Below the pieces are notes generated by a model, which did no database searches, was not told the DNA's origin, and saw only the letters and a list, made by a program, of their open reading frames with translations. Of a stretch of DNA of 64,000 bases, positions 33,112 to 42,243 are shown in pieces (position 1 is the first letter of the stretch; every line of letters begins with the position of its first letter). The stretch lies in NCBI GenBank assembly GCA_040879025.1, contig JBBDLF010000022.1, forward strand, positions 42,420 to 106,419, written 5' to 3'. This DNA comes from JBBDLF01 sp040879025 (GTDB lineage Bacteria > Pseudomonadota > Gammaproteobacteria > Pseudomonadales > Pseudohongiellaceae). A program made the position numbers and the translations under genes.

Positions 33112-33596
33112 GTGAAACCGGACTGACAGGCTCTTGCGAATGTGGATGGATTTACTACGAATTGCTCGAGTCGCCGCTGATTGTTCAGGCTTGCCACTGC
33201 CGCGCGTGCCAGAAACAATCCGGTAGCGCCTTTGCCGTTAATCTCTGGATTGAAGGTCACCATATCCGGGTGAGCGGTAAAGGCAAAGGGCCGGCGCATT
33301 ATCCGTCACGGGGTGGCAGCGGAAAACCACATGACATTTTTTTCTGCGACCGGTGCGGCACCACGATGTGGAGTCGCTACCATGCCGCGCCGGGGGAAAA
33401 CTATTTTGTCAGGGCAGGTACGCTGGACGATCCTTCCGTGGTTAAACCCGATGTTCAGGTGCACACTCGATGGAAAGTGCCCTGGCTGCAACTCGATAAT
33501 TCCATTCCAGCCTATGAAGACTTCTATGACATCAAGGAAGTCTGGCCCGCCGAAAGCCTCGACCGATTGCGGGCAAACCGTGCACGGGAGACTTGA
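33108..33596 (+). CDS. GFA/CENP-V family zinc protein
   Basis: 162 residues. The start ATG 33108 overlaps the ppk2 stop by 4 bases. Zinc-binding motifs are typical of the glutathione-dependent formaldehyde-activating (GFA) family: GSCECGWIYYEL at the N-terminus, ACHCRACQKQSGSAF, and FFCDRCGTTMWS near residue 80. Relatives may activate formaldehyde-glutathione adducts, but most members are uncharacterised. The coupling to polyphosphate kinase is unexplained. Confidence 0.92.
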   Translation: MSETGLTGSCECGWIYYELLESPLIVQACHCRACQKQSGSAFAVNLWIEGHHIRVSGKGKGPAHYPSRGGSGKPHDIFFCDRCGTTMWSRYHAAPGENYFVRAGTLDDPSVVKPDVQVHTRWKVPWLQLDNSIPAYEDFYDIKEVWPAESLDRLRANRARET

Positions 33597-33628
33597 CCCG
33601 GCAAACGCTGCCGACAGGATTGTTGTAA

Positions 33629-34156
33629 GTGAAATTTTTTGTATTCGGTTACCTTCGCCTCTTTGTGTTTGCCGCCGGCATGCTCGTCGGCATTCAGGTC
33701 CCCGGTTTTGTCGATCAATACAGCAAACGCCTGGATGCCCGCTTTTCCGAGGCAAGTCACAATATCAGCGGCTTCCAGTCCACCGCGAGGCTGCTGTTTG
33801 GTGGCGACATGCAAGCGCTGATCCGCTATTACGAAACCAGTGGTGATCCGGTGTTTGAAAGCGACGCCGACAGCATCCGGAATATCTATAACCGCTACAG
33901 GATCCTTGCCGCGGAAATGGAGGCGCTTGAAGGGAATGCGATAAGCCGTGCCATGCATGTCGGCTTTGCCGCCAACGAGGAATTGTTTCAGGAAACCCTG
34001 AATCAGTACAGCTACACGGTACCGCTCAATACGCAGGCGGTGGGATGGGGGCTGACCATGGCGTTGCTGCTTACCGTTCTGGGGGAACTGACGGTTCTTG
34101 GCCTGGTGAAAGCCCCGCGGTTGTTAAGTCGCCGACGCCATTCACTTCCACCCTGA
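33629..34156 (+). CDS. DUF2937 family membrane protein
   Basis: 175 residues from GTG 33629. An N-terminal hydrophobic segment (about 5-27) and a C-terminal one (about 138-160) enclose a soluble region with VDQYSKRLDARFSEA, GFQSTARLLFGGDMQALI and HVGFAANEELFQETLNQYSY. These match DUF2937, of unknown function. It lies 32 bases after the GFA gene on the same strand and abuts the 2OG oxygenase gene tail-to-tail with no gap. Confidence 0.88.
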   Translation: MKFFVFGYLRLFVFAAGMLVGIQVPGFVDQYSKRLDARFSEASHNISGFQSTARLLFGGDMQALIRYYETSGDPVFESDADSIRNIYNRYRILAAEMEALEGNAISRAMHVGFAANEELFQETLNQYSYTVPLNTQAVGWGLTMALLLTVLGELTVLGLVKAPRLLSRRRHSLPP

Positions 34157-34819
34157 TCAGCGCGGCGGGTCACTGCGTTCCGGGTGGCTGGCATTGATTC
34201 TGAACCAGCCCGCGATGCTGTAACGATCCCGGTGCGCCGGCAGAACTTCGTGCGGAAACTCTTCGCTCAAGAACATCACCAGAGTACCGAACAGAGGCGT
34301 CACCCTGGCCACTTCCTCCGCGCCAATATCAGGGGAGTACAGCACCAGTTCACCGCCGTCGTGGGTAGTCCAGCCAGGATTGAGGTAGAGCACAACGCTG
34401 AGTTTACGGTTGGCCTCGCCCTTGAAGGCGTCGAGATGTTTACGATAGAAACCGCCGACCGGGTAATGGGCAAAATGACTCTCGAAACTGAACAGACCGA
34501 GAAACAGTTCCCGGTTGAGCTGCGCGCGCGATTGCTCCGCCCATTGCAACCAGGCTGCCTGCTCGGGGCTCCGGCCATCGAGCCAGTGGATCTTGTCCCG
34601 GCGGACAAAATCATTGATCAGTTCGTCACCGTGGCGACCGACACCCGCGCGCCGGAAACTGGTCGAGCGCAGCTTGACCGCCCGCAGCAGCAGTGATTGC
34701 GCGAGTTCGGGGGGCAACGCGTCAGGCAACCGGCACCAACCCTGCCGCCTGATCTCCGCGGCGGCGCGGGCCATTAACGGATTGTCAGCCGGCAGCGGTA
34801 ATTGGGGGATGGCATTCAT
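34157..34819 (-). CDS. 2-oxoglutarate/Fe(II)-dependent dioxygenase
   Basis: 220 residues with a prolyl-4-hydroxylase-like double-stranded beta-helix. The HxD iron ligands are H128 and D130 in KHLDAFKGE; the distal ligand H190 lies in FPHEVLPA, and the 2OG-binding Arg follows in HRDRYSIAGWFR. LSVVLYLNPGW and GGELVLY are typical of the family. Substrate, protein or small molecule, is unknown. The gene is oriented away from the EncFtn gene, with 119 bases between their starts forming a shared promoter region. Confidence 0.92.
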   Translation of the reverse strand: MNAIPQLPLPADNPLMARAAAEIRRQGWCRLPDALPPELAQSLLLRAVKLRSTSFRRAGVGRHGDELINDFVRRDKIHWLDGRSPEQAAWLQWAEQSRAQLNRELFLGLFSFESHFAHYPVGGFYRKHLDAFKGEANRKLSVVLYLNPGWTTHDGGELVLYSPDIGAEEVARVTPLFGTLVMFLSEEFPHEVLPAHRDRYSIAGWFRINASHPERSDPPR

Positions 34820-34938
34820 TGTTGATTTCCTGAAGGATTGGCGCTATTTACGGCAAAATCGCGTTCGAGTAAAGCAAATTACGTTAGAATGGGGTTTCGT
34901 AAAGCAGCTACCCTCAACAAAATCAGGAGAAATCGAGA

Positions 34939-35226
34939 ATGTCGAATGAAGGATATCACGAACCGATTGAAGAGCTTAGCGATGAAACTCGTGATTATCA
35001 CCGGGCGATCACTTCGCTGATGGAGGAGTTGGAGGCGGCTGACTGGTACAACCAGCGTATCGACGCCTGCAAGGATCCCGAACTGAAGGCCATTCTGGCG
35101 CATAACCGGGATGAGGAGAAGGAACACGCTGCAATGGTTTTGGAGTGGATTCGCCGCAAGGATCCCTGTTTCGACGAACACCTTCGGGAATTTTTATTTA
35201 CCGACAAGCCCATCGCCCACGAGTAA
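34939..35226 (+). CDS. Encapsulated-ferritin (EncFtn) family protein, no cargo tail
   Basis: 95 residues. The sequence closely follows EncFtn (Rhodospirillum Rru_A0973 type): MEELEAADWYNQR, DPELKAILAHNRDEEKEHAAM and LEWIRRKD. Ferroxidase residues map to E30, E60 and H63, with the nearby Tyr at Y37. EncFtn forms a ring of antiparallel dimers that oxidises Fe(II) and usually works inside an encapsulin shell, reached through a C-terminal targeting peptide. Here the protein stops at FTDKPIAHE with no such tail, and no encapsulin gene is in the window. AGGAG lies 8 bases before the ATG. It is probably a free-standing or trans-encapsulated ferroxidase. Confidence 0.93.
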   Translation: MSNEGYHEPIEELSDETRDYHRAITSLMEELEAADWYNQRIDACKDPELKAILAHNRDEEKEHAAMVLEWIRRKDPCFDEHLREFLFTDKPIAHE

Positions 35227-35237
35227 GCGCGTTGTTG

Positions 35238-35279
35238 TCTGGCAAACGTTATCTGGCAAACGTTATCTGGCGAACACCA
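35238..35279. repeat. Tandem 14-bp repeats
   Basis: Two perfect copies of TCTGGCAAACGTTA (35238-35251, 35252-35265) and a third degenerate copy (35266-35279) lie between the EncFtn stop and the last codons of the antiporter gene. The last copies overlap the antiporter stop and final codons, so the repeat probably arose by duplication of the gene's 3' end. Confidence 0.8.
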
Positions 35280-36213
35280 GGTAACCCATATAGAGCAGAT
35301 AGCCGGCCAACAGAATGCTGCCTTCGAGCCGGCTGATTTTCAGGCCGGTCAGGGCGAAGGGCAGCAGGATCACTGCATACCCCACCATCACCATAAAGTC
35401 CACACTGTTGAATTCGGCACCGTTCACCGGGCGCACCACGGCGGTAATTCCCAGAATCCCCAGTATATTGAACAGGTTCGATCCGATGATGTTGCCCACA
35501 GCAATGTCGGATTCCCTGCGCCACGCCGCAACCAGGGACGTCGCCAGTTCGGGAATGCTCGTTCCGATTGCTACGATGGTCAGGCCGATGACTGCTTCAC
35601 TGATACCGATATGGACCGCGATATCCACCGCGCTTTCCACGAACAGGGTGCTGCCGTAAATCAGCAGGCCGAGACCGAACAGGGTCAAGGCCGCATGTAA
35701 CCATACCGGTCTGTTCGAAGGCACGATTACCGGATTCGCTGTCACCAGAGAAGCCGAAGCCTGATCCTGTCTGGCCTGCAGATAGCTGTAATAGAGAAAG
35801 GCAAAAAATCCCGTCGCGAGAAGCAAACCGTCCAGTGTGCTCAACATCTGGTCGAGCAGCAGCACCCAGGTCAATATGGAAGCACCAATCAACATGGGAA
35901 TCTGTTTTTTTATCAATCGCAGATCGAGAGCGATTGTACTGATCAGAGCGGTGAGGCCGAGTATCAGTCCGATATTGGCGATATTGGACCCGACAACATT
36001 GCCCAGTGCGATGGAGCTTCTACCGGTGAGTGCGGATTCAATACTGACGGCCAATTCCGGTGCACTGGTTCCCATCGCAACGATGGTCAGACCGATGAGC
36101 AGGGGAGAGATACCCAGTTTCAGCGCGATGGCGGAACTGCCCCGCACCATGAATTCGGCACCAAAAGTGAGAATCAGGAATCCAACAATCAACAGGATCA
36201 GGGAAATGATCAT
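35263..36213 (-). CDS. Calcium/sodium antiporter, CaCA family
   Basis: 316 residues with about ten membrane helices in two homologous halves, as in YrbG. The alpha repeats are visible as GTSAPELAVSIESALTG...ALGNVVGSNIANIGLILG and GTSIPELATSLVAAW...AVGNIIGSNLFNILGILG, each with the conserved Glu and Asn that coordinate cations. Exchange of Ca2+ (or K+) for Na+ across the inner membrane is expected. It follows the TRAP permease gene by 20 bases on the same strand. Its 3' end is part of a 14-bp tandem repeat. Confidence 0.94.
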   Translation of the reverse strand: MIISLILLIVGFLILTFGAEFMVRGSSAIALKLGISPLLIGLTIVAMGTSAPELAVSIESALTGRSSIALGNVVGSNIANIGLILGLTALISTIALDLRLIKKQIPMLIGASILTWVLLLDQMLSTLDGLLLATGFFAFLYYSYLQARQDQASASLVTANPVIVPSNRPVWLHAALTLFGLGLLIYGSTLFVESAVDIAVHIGISEAVIGLTIVAIGTSIPELATSLVAAWRRESDIAVGNIIGSNLFNILGILGITAVVRPVNGAEFNSVDFMVMVGYAVILLPFALTGLKISRLEGSILLAGYLLYMGYLVFAR

Positions 36214-36233
36214 GAACTCACATCAATCAGTGC

Positions 36234-38288
36234 TTACTGAGGCTGGTCTTGAGGTTTGTCAACGACGAGATCAGGTGTGGGATCGATTCCGAGTTCAACC
36301 TTCTTCTTTCGCTGCCAGACAACAATACCAATCAGAATGGCGGCTCCGGCCAGATGATACAACAACCCGAACGGCGGCCACATCAGCAAGGCCGCGCTCA
36401 ACAGCAGCAGGGCGGCGGTAAAGACATTGAGCCGAATTTCAAGATGCCAGTGAAGAATACCCGCTAGCGCATACAGCCCCATGCAGGACCAGAAAAACAC
36501 TTCAATGCGTTCGGGCCAGGTTCCGGAAATCAGCGGCGTATAGGCGAACAGCAAAGGTACCAGGTACAATCCTTTGGCTACTTTCCAACTGGTCAAACCC
36601 GTGCTCATGGGCGGGGTATTCGCGATGCCGGCTGCGGCGAATGACGCCAGGCACACGGGCGGAGTCACATTACTGTCCTGGGACAGCCAGAAAATGATCA
36701 GGTGAGCGCTGAGCAGCATGCCGGTCAACAATTCCGGCTCCAGCATTTCCTGCCGGATCAACCGTTTCATTTCCAGTGGCATTTCCTGTAAGGCGGTGAC
36801 GGGATCGCCGCCGAACAGATTCAACGTGGCCACGACGCTGCTGGGCAGTTCCATTGTTTGCAATGCGGTCAATAACTGGGTGTGGGTAATCAGGTCGAAT
36901 ATCAGCGGTGCGGAAAGAGTGGCCAGTACTATGTATGATGCAGTGACGGGAAGTCCCATGCCGAGAATCAGCGACGCCAGCGCCACCAGCACAAGCGTTA
37001 TGAACAGGCTGCCCTGGGCCCACTCGACAATCATCAGGGAAAATGCATTGCCAACACCGGTAGTGGTCACCACGTTGATGATCAGACCTACAGCCACCAA
37101 CAACAGGGCTGTGGAAACCATGGTGCGCACACCGTCGACCGTCGCGTTGAATATGTTGTCCCACTTCATCGGATTTTTTGACAGCCACGAAGCGACGATG
37201 ACGGTCAGGGTGGCGAAAGCTGCCGCGTTGGTCGGTGATCGCCCGATGACCAGCAGCGCCACCAGCACAAACAGGGGGATGATGAAATGCCAGCCCTGCC
37301 TGAGTACGTCGCTGACTTTGCCAATAGCCTCAATATTGTCCGCGGTGAGTCCGAGGCGCTTGGCTTCGATGCGTACAAAATAGCTGACCGTCAGAAAATA
37401 GAGAATGGCGGGCAGCGTGGAAACGGCGATAACGGTCAGGTAGGAGATCTGGGTGTAGCTGGACAGGACAAAAGCGCCCGCCCCCATGACAGGCGGCATC
37501 AGCGCCCCGCCAGTGGACGCCGCTGCGACGACCCCCGCGGAAAACCGCCCGTTGAATCCCGAACGCTTCATCATGGGAATGGTAATGACACCGGTGGAAA
37601 CCGTATTGGCCACCGCTGAACCCGAGACCGAGCCCATCAAGCCGGATCCCACCACGGCAACCAGTCCCGCGCCGCCGGTAAATCGACCGGCCAGACAACG
37701 GGCCAGACTGACGATGAAGTCGCCGGCTCCCGAATGCAGCAGGAAGGAGCCAAAAATTATGAACATGAAGACAAAGGTGGCGGAGATATTCGCCGTCAAG
37801 CCGAACATGCCTTCACTGCTGAAGAAGCTGCGGTACAGCACCGTTTCCAGACTGAGTCCGGGAAAGGAAAAAACGCCGCCGATATAACGCCCCGCAAACA
37901 AAATGTAAGACAGGCTGATGAGAATGAGGATGGGCATGAACCAGCCGGTGGTGCGTCGGGTAAATTCAATGGCCAGGGCGATGGCGATGATCGAAACGAT
38001 GTAGTCACTGAGTATGTACTCGGCTTCCCGCGCATACAGTGCGTTTTCAAACAGAATCAGATAAGCGGCGGTGCCTATGGCCCCCGCCGCGAGCACGATA
38101 TTGGTCCAGTAATGCGCTCGGTGTTTCTGCGCATCCTCGCGTTCATTTGCCATGAACGCGCAGATGGCGCAGAAGCCACCGAAGTGAATGGCCGACAGCC
38201 ATAACTCGGATGTACTGGCGAAAACATTGGCGTAGATGTGGAAGAGCGCAAAGAGAAACGCGGCCCATTTAAGCAGGGGAGATTTCAT
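36234..38288 (-). CDS. TRAP transporter fused permease (4TM-12TM)
   Basis: 684 residues with many membrane segments. The N-terminal ~180 residues correspond to the small DctQ-like subunit and the remainder to the large DctM-like subunit, with FGSFLLHSGAGDF, GSVSGSAVANT, PMMKRSGFNGRFSAGV, GGALMPPVMGAGAFVL and a GMGLPVTASYI motif. This fusion is typical of TAXI-type systems, which couple Na+ or H+ to import of organic acids. The binding protein gene is 25 bases upstream. Substrate unknown; TAXI systems have been linked to C4-dicarboxylates and amino acids such as glutamate. Confidence 0.95.
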   Translation of the reverse strand: MKSPLLKWAAFLFALFHIYANVFASTSELWLSAIHFGGFCAICAFMANEREDAQKHRAHYWTNIVLAAGAIGTAAYLILFENALYAREAEYILSDYIVSIIAIALAIEFTRRTTGWFMPILILISLSYILFAGRYIGGVFSFPGLSLETVLYRSFFSSEGMFGLTANISATFVFMFIIFGSFLLHSGAGDFIVSLARCLAGRFTGGAGLVAVVGSGLMGSVSGSAVANTVSTGVITIPMMKRSGFNGRFSAGVVAAASTGGALMPPVMGAGAFVLSSYTQISYLTVIAVSTLPAILYFLTVSYFVRIEAKRLGLTADNIEAIGKVSDVLRQGWHFIIPLFVLVALLVIGRSPTNAAAFATLTVIVASWLSKNPMKWDNIFNATVDGVRTMVSTALLLVAVGLIINVVTTTGVGNAFSLMIVEWAQGSLFITLVLVALASLILGMGLPVTASYIVLATLSAPLIFDLITHTQLLTALQTMELPSSVVATLNLFGGDPVTALQEMPLEMKRLIRQEMLEPELLTGMLLSAHLIIFWLSQDSNVTPPVCLASFAAAGIANTPPMSTGLTSWKVAKGLYLVPLLFAYTPLISGTWPERIEVFFWSCMGLYALAGILHWHLEIRLNVFTAALLLLSAALLMWPPFGLLYHLAGAAILIGIVVWQRKKKVELGIDPTPDLVVDKPQDQPQ

Positions 38289-38313
38289 AGGATGAGCTCT
38301 GCAGATCTATATC

Positions 38314-39330
38314 TCAAGGCTGGCCCTGAAGTTCCGGCGGAATCAGTCGTTCAGGAATTTCCAGGTCAACTTCACGGTAGTATCGCAGGGCGCCCGGATG
38401 CAGCGGCGCACCCAGCCCGTTAATCGCAATTTCAAGACGCATGTCATTGGTAGCGCCATGTATTTCCTGCAGCGTGGCGAGATTTTCCCAGATTACCTTG
38501 GTGATCTGATAGACCACTTCGTCTGGAATGTCATCGCGAACCACCAGGACGTTGGGCGAGCCGATCGAACGAATCAGTTCGTTCTGGTTCGGGTAGGTTC
38601 CCGGCGGAAATTCATACCAGTCCCACAGTGGATACTTGGCGTTGATCTTGTCCAGCGTTTCCTGGGTCCAGTTAAGGATAGTCATGTCCTCGCCGAGTAG
38701 CGCATAGGCCTGGGTAATGGAACTGACAGGGGCGCCCGCCGGCACATTCATGCCAACGATATTCCCATCCTGCAAGGCGGTGGTGGTCGGGCCGTAACCC
38801 ATATAGGCAAGATTCATCCTGTTTTCGTAATCAATACCCAGTGTTTCCAGAATGAAACGACCGGTTTGTTCGGCGCCTGAATTCCTCGCGCCCAGTACAT
38901 AGCGTTCGTTGTCAAGCGTATCCAGATCCATGATCGTGCCGGTGGACGCCAGTTCCGTCAGTAGCACGAAATGCTCTACGTTCTGCCACATGGCGCCGAC
39001 GCTGCGCATGAAAGTCTGCGGTTGGCTGATGGGACCTTCACCGGACCAGGACCAGGCGCCGAAGGGGCCCTGCAGCAAGGCGAACTGCGCCTGGTTATCG
39101 CGCATCAGTTTGACGTTTTCAAGCGATCCCGCGGAACTGATAGCGGTCAGGGAAATGTCATGGGTTTCGCTCAATTCAGCGTGCGCTAGGGTGGCGATCG
39201 CAACACCTACCGGATAGTAGGTGCCGCCCGTGGTTGCGGTAGTCAAAACATAGGGCCGGGAACGGCTCAATTCGTCGGAACAGGCGCTTACGAGGGTGAA
39301 CAGCAACAGGCTTAGTGCGAGTTTTTTCAT
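38314..39330 (-). CDS. TAXI-family TRAP solute-binding lipoprotein
   Basis: 338 residues. Lipobox LVSAC predicts a lipid-anchored periplasmic binding protein. The TAXI motif region TTATTGGTYYPVGVAIAT, the AQFALLQG segment, LGARNSGAEQTGR and GMNVPAGAPVSSI match the family. It delivers the substrate to the fused permease encoded 25 bases downstream. Lipid anchoring is a common variant in Gram-negative members. A 125-base gap separates it from the SpmAB-like gene upstream. Confidence 0.93.
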   Translation of the reverse strand: MKKLALSLLLFTLVSACSDELSRSRPYVLTTATTGGTYYPVGVAIATLAHAELSETHDISLTAISSAGSLENVKLMRDNQAQFALLQGPFGAWSWSGEGPISQPQTFMRSVGAMWQNVEHFVLLTELASTGTIMDLDTLDNERYVLGARNSGAEQTGRFILETLGIDYENRMNLAYMGYGPTTTALQDGNIVGMNVPAGAPVSSITQAYALLGEDMTILNWTQETLDKINAKYPLWDWYEFPPGTYPNQNELIRSIGSPNVLVVRDDIPDEVVYQITKVIWENLATLQEIHGATNDMRLEIAINGLGAPLHPGALRYYREVDLEIPERLIPPELQGQP

Positions 39331-39455
39331 ACAATGCAGATCTGACTCAGCTCAAGAAAGCCACGGCAGACGATGAAAACACATTTCCCCGGAAAGCACA
39401 ATATGACCGCGACAGGGTGTCGGAAGAGGGATTGGATGCTCTCCCGGTTAGCTTA

Positions 39456-40688
39456 TCAGGTGCCGAAAAACCAGTACCCGGCGACGATGGCGACGATAAT
39501 ACCGGCCAGATCCGCCAGCAGGCCGCAGGTAATGGCATGGCGCACATGGCGGATGCCGACGCTGCCAAAGTAAACCGCCAGCACGTAAAACGTGGTTTCC
39601 GTGCTGCCCTGGATGGTAGCGGCGATACGTGCGGCAAAGGAGTCAACCCCGTGAGTGCTCATGGTTTCCAGCAGCATCGCCCGCGCGCCACTGCCGCTGA
39701 GTGGTTTCATAAATGCGGTGGGCAAGGCGTCGACAAACGCGGTGTCGATGCCCACGGAGCTGATGACAACGACGAGTCCCGCCAGCAACAGGTCGAGGCA
39801 GCCGCTGGCGCGGAATACACCTATCGCCACCAGCATCGCCAGCAGATAGGGAATAATACGGACAGCCGTAGTGAAACCTTCCTTGGCTCCTTCGACAAAC
39901 ACGGCATAGCAATCCAGCTTCTTCCATACCCCCGCCAGCAGAAACAGCACAATCACACTGAACAAGGCCAGATTACCCACCAGTGCCGACTGTGACGCCA
40001 TAAGAGCCGGATCAACCCGTGACAGCCAGGTGATCAGCAGTGCCATCAGCGAGGCAAAGCCGGCGAAATAGGCGAACACAACGCGATCCCAGATCGGCAA
40101 CTTCTGTATCCATGCCACACTGAGCAAACCGACAAAGGTCGAAGCCGAGGTTGCCATCAGAATCGGCAGAAACACGGCGGCCGGTTCCGCCGCGCCTTGC
40201 TGTGCGCGATACAGAAACACGGTGACGGGTAGCAGGGTTACCGACGAAGTGTTGAGCACTAGAAAGAGTATCTGCGCATTTGATGCGGTGTCAGGCCGGG
40301 TATTCAGTTCCTGCAATGACCCCATGGCTTTAAGTCCCATCGGAGTGGCGGCATTGTCCAGTCCGAGAACGTTCGCCGCCATATTCATCGTGATCGAACC
40401 GAGTGCGGGATGATCTCGAGGCACCTCAGGCATCAAACGGGCAAACAGCGGTGCCAGGACCCGTGACACCACCCGCATCATGCCACTGTGTTCGGCGATG
40501 CGAAACAGCCCCAGCCACAGTGCCATCACGCCAATCAATCCGATAGCGATTTCCACGGCCAGAGCGGCCATTTCAAACGTCGAATTAATGACATCCGAAA
40601 AAACGTCCGCGTTGACCCCGGTGGTCCACTGCCAGCAAGCGGCCACAAAAGCCGTCAGGAAAAATCCGAGCCATATTCTGTTTAACAT
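39456..40688 (-). CDS. SpmA-SpmB fused nucleoside-recognition (gate) membrane protein
   Basis: 410 residues with about ten hydrophobic segments. The N-terminal half resembles spore maturation protein SpmA (MNMAANVLGLDNAATPMG, NTSSVTLLPVTV) and the C-terminal half SpmB (RIIPYLLAML, PTAFMKPLSGSGARAM, THGVDSFAARIAATIQGSTETTFYVLAVYFG). Such fusions are common in non-sporulating bacteria and are predicted transporters of unknown substrate. The plus-strand CoA transferase gene is divergent with 180 bases between. Confidence 0.92.
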   Translation of the reverse strand: MLNRIWLGFFLTAFVAACWQWTTGVNADVFSDVINSTFEMAALAVEIAIGLIGVMALWLGLFRIAEHSGMMRVVSRVLAPLFARLMPEVPRDHPALGSITMNMAANVLGLDNAATPMGLKAMGSLQELNTRPDTASNAQILFLVLNTSSVTLLPVTVFLYRAQQGAAEPAAVFLPILMATSASTFVGLLSVAWIQKLPIWDRVVFAYFAGFASLMALLITWLSRVDPALMASQSALVGNLALFSVIVLFLLAGVWKKLDCYAVFVEGAKEGFTTAVRIIPYLLAMLVAIGVFRASGCLDLLLAGLVVVISSVGIDTAFVDALPTAFMKPLSGSGARAMLLETMSTHGVDSFAARIAATIQGSTETTFYVLAVYFGSVGIRHVRHAITCGLLADLAGIIVAIVAGYWFFGT

Positions 40689-40868
40689 GAATTCCGGTAA
40701 CCGCCGCGAATCTTGTTCAAAGGTTCCTTAGGTTAACGGCAAAAGAGGTGAACAGTTTTACGCGCTGTGCCGACACTGTCCTGTACCTGCGCCGGTTTGC
40801 ATTTACTCGTCCCGCAGGTAAGATCAGCTCTGTGATGGCGGAAGGCGGCGTGTGATGAAGGGGATGGG

Positions 40869-42215
40869 ATGAAAGCAGTAACTCAAATTACAGCAGTCAA
40901 GGCCGCGGCGAAGGTCCGGTCCGGAGACCGTCTGGTGGTGGGAGGATTCGGCATGACGGGTCATCCTGTACAACTGCTGGAAGCCATTGCCGGGACCGAT
41001 GTCACCGATCTGGTATTCATTGGTAATAACCTGGGGGAGCCAGGTCTGGGCGGTGGACTGTTGCTGCGCAAGGGCAAGGTAAAAAAGGCAATTGGCTCCT
41101 TCTTTACCAGTAACCGCGAAGCAGTACAAGCGTATATGAATGGGACGCTCGAAGTCGAGTTGCTTCCGCAAGGCAGTCTGGCGGAAGCGATACGCGCCGG
41201 TGGGGCCGGCCTCGGTGGATTTTTTACTCCCGCCGCGGCGGGAACCGATCTCGCCAAGGACAGGGAAACCCGAATCCTGAACGGAACAGAAATGGTATTC
41301 GTTGAACCCATTCACGCGGACGTCGCACTGCTGCGCGCCTGGAAGGCGGATACGGCCGGTAACCTTCAGTACCGTTTAACCGAGAATAATTTTAATCAGG
41401 CCGCCGCGATGGCAGCGACAACGGTCATTGTGGAAGTGGAGCACATTGTCGCGGAAGGGGAACTCGCCCCGGAGGCCATTCACACGCCGGGATGCCTGGT
41501 GGATTTTCTGGTGCAGGCCCGTCTCAGGGAAAAGGATCTGGGATCATCGGCTCGCATTGGCGGGCAGGGCGTCAAGGTTGACGCAGACAGACTGGCGATG
41601 GCCCGCGCCGCCCTCGAGGAACTCCAGCCCGGGGATGTGGTCAATCTCGGCGTTGGAATCCCCACCCTGGTGGCCGATCTGCTGACGCCCGCCCATCAGG
41701 TCATCCTGCAGTCCGAGAACGGTATGCTGGGCATGGGGCCGAAACCTGCTTCCGGCGGTGCCATGACCTATCCCATCAATGCCGGCAAGATTCCGGTGAC
41801 GGCCCTGCCCGGCACCAGTTATTTCGACAGCGCCATGTCCTTTGCCCTGATCCGGGGCGGGCATGTGGATGCGACTGTGATCGGCGGGCTGCAGGTGGAC
41901 GAACAGGCCAGCCTGGCAAACTGGGCGGTGCCGGGGAAGCCTTTGCTGGGTGTGGGCGGCGCGATGGATCTGGCGGTGGGGGCAAGGCGGTTGATCGTCA
42001 CAATGACCCATACCAACAAGGCCGGGGAGCCCAAAATCGTTCCCGTCTGTACTTTACCGGTTACCGGCAGGAATGTGGTGGATGTACTGATAACGGAACT
42101 GGCCGTATTCCGGTTTATCGACGGCCGGCTGACCCTGGTGCGGGTCCAGGAAGGTTGCAGCCTGGATGAGATACGGGAAAAGACGTCGGCAGATTATCGA
42201 ATTGCTCTGGACTGA
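40869..42215 (+). CDS. Fused 3-oxoacid CoA-transferase (subunits A and B)
   Basis: 448 residues, a single chain containing both subunits as in mammalian SCOT; many bacteria encode them separately. Subunit A motifs GGFGMTGHP and FIGNNLGEPG occupy residues 25-60; subunit B begins near 235 with LGVGIPTLVADLL and carries catalytic Glu in SENGMLGMG, followed by GGHVDATVIGG and GAMDLAVGARR. It transfers CoA between succinyl-CoA or acetyl-CoA and an acetoacetate-like acid. AAGGGG lies 5 bases before the ATG. It stands alone, convergent with the next minus-strand operon. Confidence 0.93.
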   Translation: MKAVTQITAVKAAAKVRSGDRLVVGGFGMTGHPVQLLEAIAGTDVTDLVFIGNNLGEPGLGGGLLLRKGKVKKAIGSFFTSNREAVQAYMNGTLEVELLPQGSLAEAIRAGGAGLGGFFTPAAAGTDLAKDRETRILNGTEMVFVEPIHADVALLRAWKADTAGNLQYRLTENNFNQAAAMAATTVIVEVEHIVAEGELAPEAIHTPGCLVDFLVQARLREKDLGSSARIGGQGVKVDADRLAMARAALEELQPGDVVNLGVGIPTLVADLLTPAHQVILQSENGMLGMGPKPASGGAMTYPINAGKIPVTALPGTSYFDSAMSFALIRGGHVDATVIGGLQVDEQASLANWAVPGKPLLGVGGAMDLAVGARRLIVTMTHTNKAGEPKIVPVCTLPVTGRNVVDVLITELAVFRFIDGRLTLVRVQEGCSLDEIREKTSADYRIALD

Positions 42216-42243
42216 GGCGGGAAGCTGAGAGGCCTTGTGAAAG

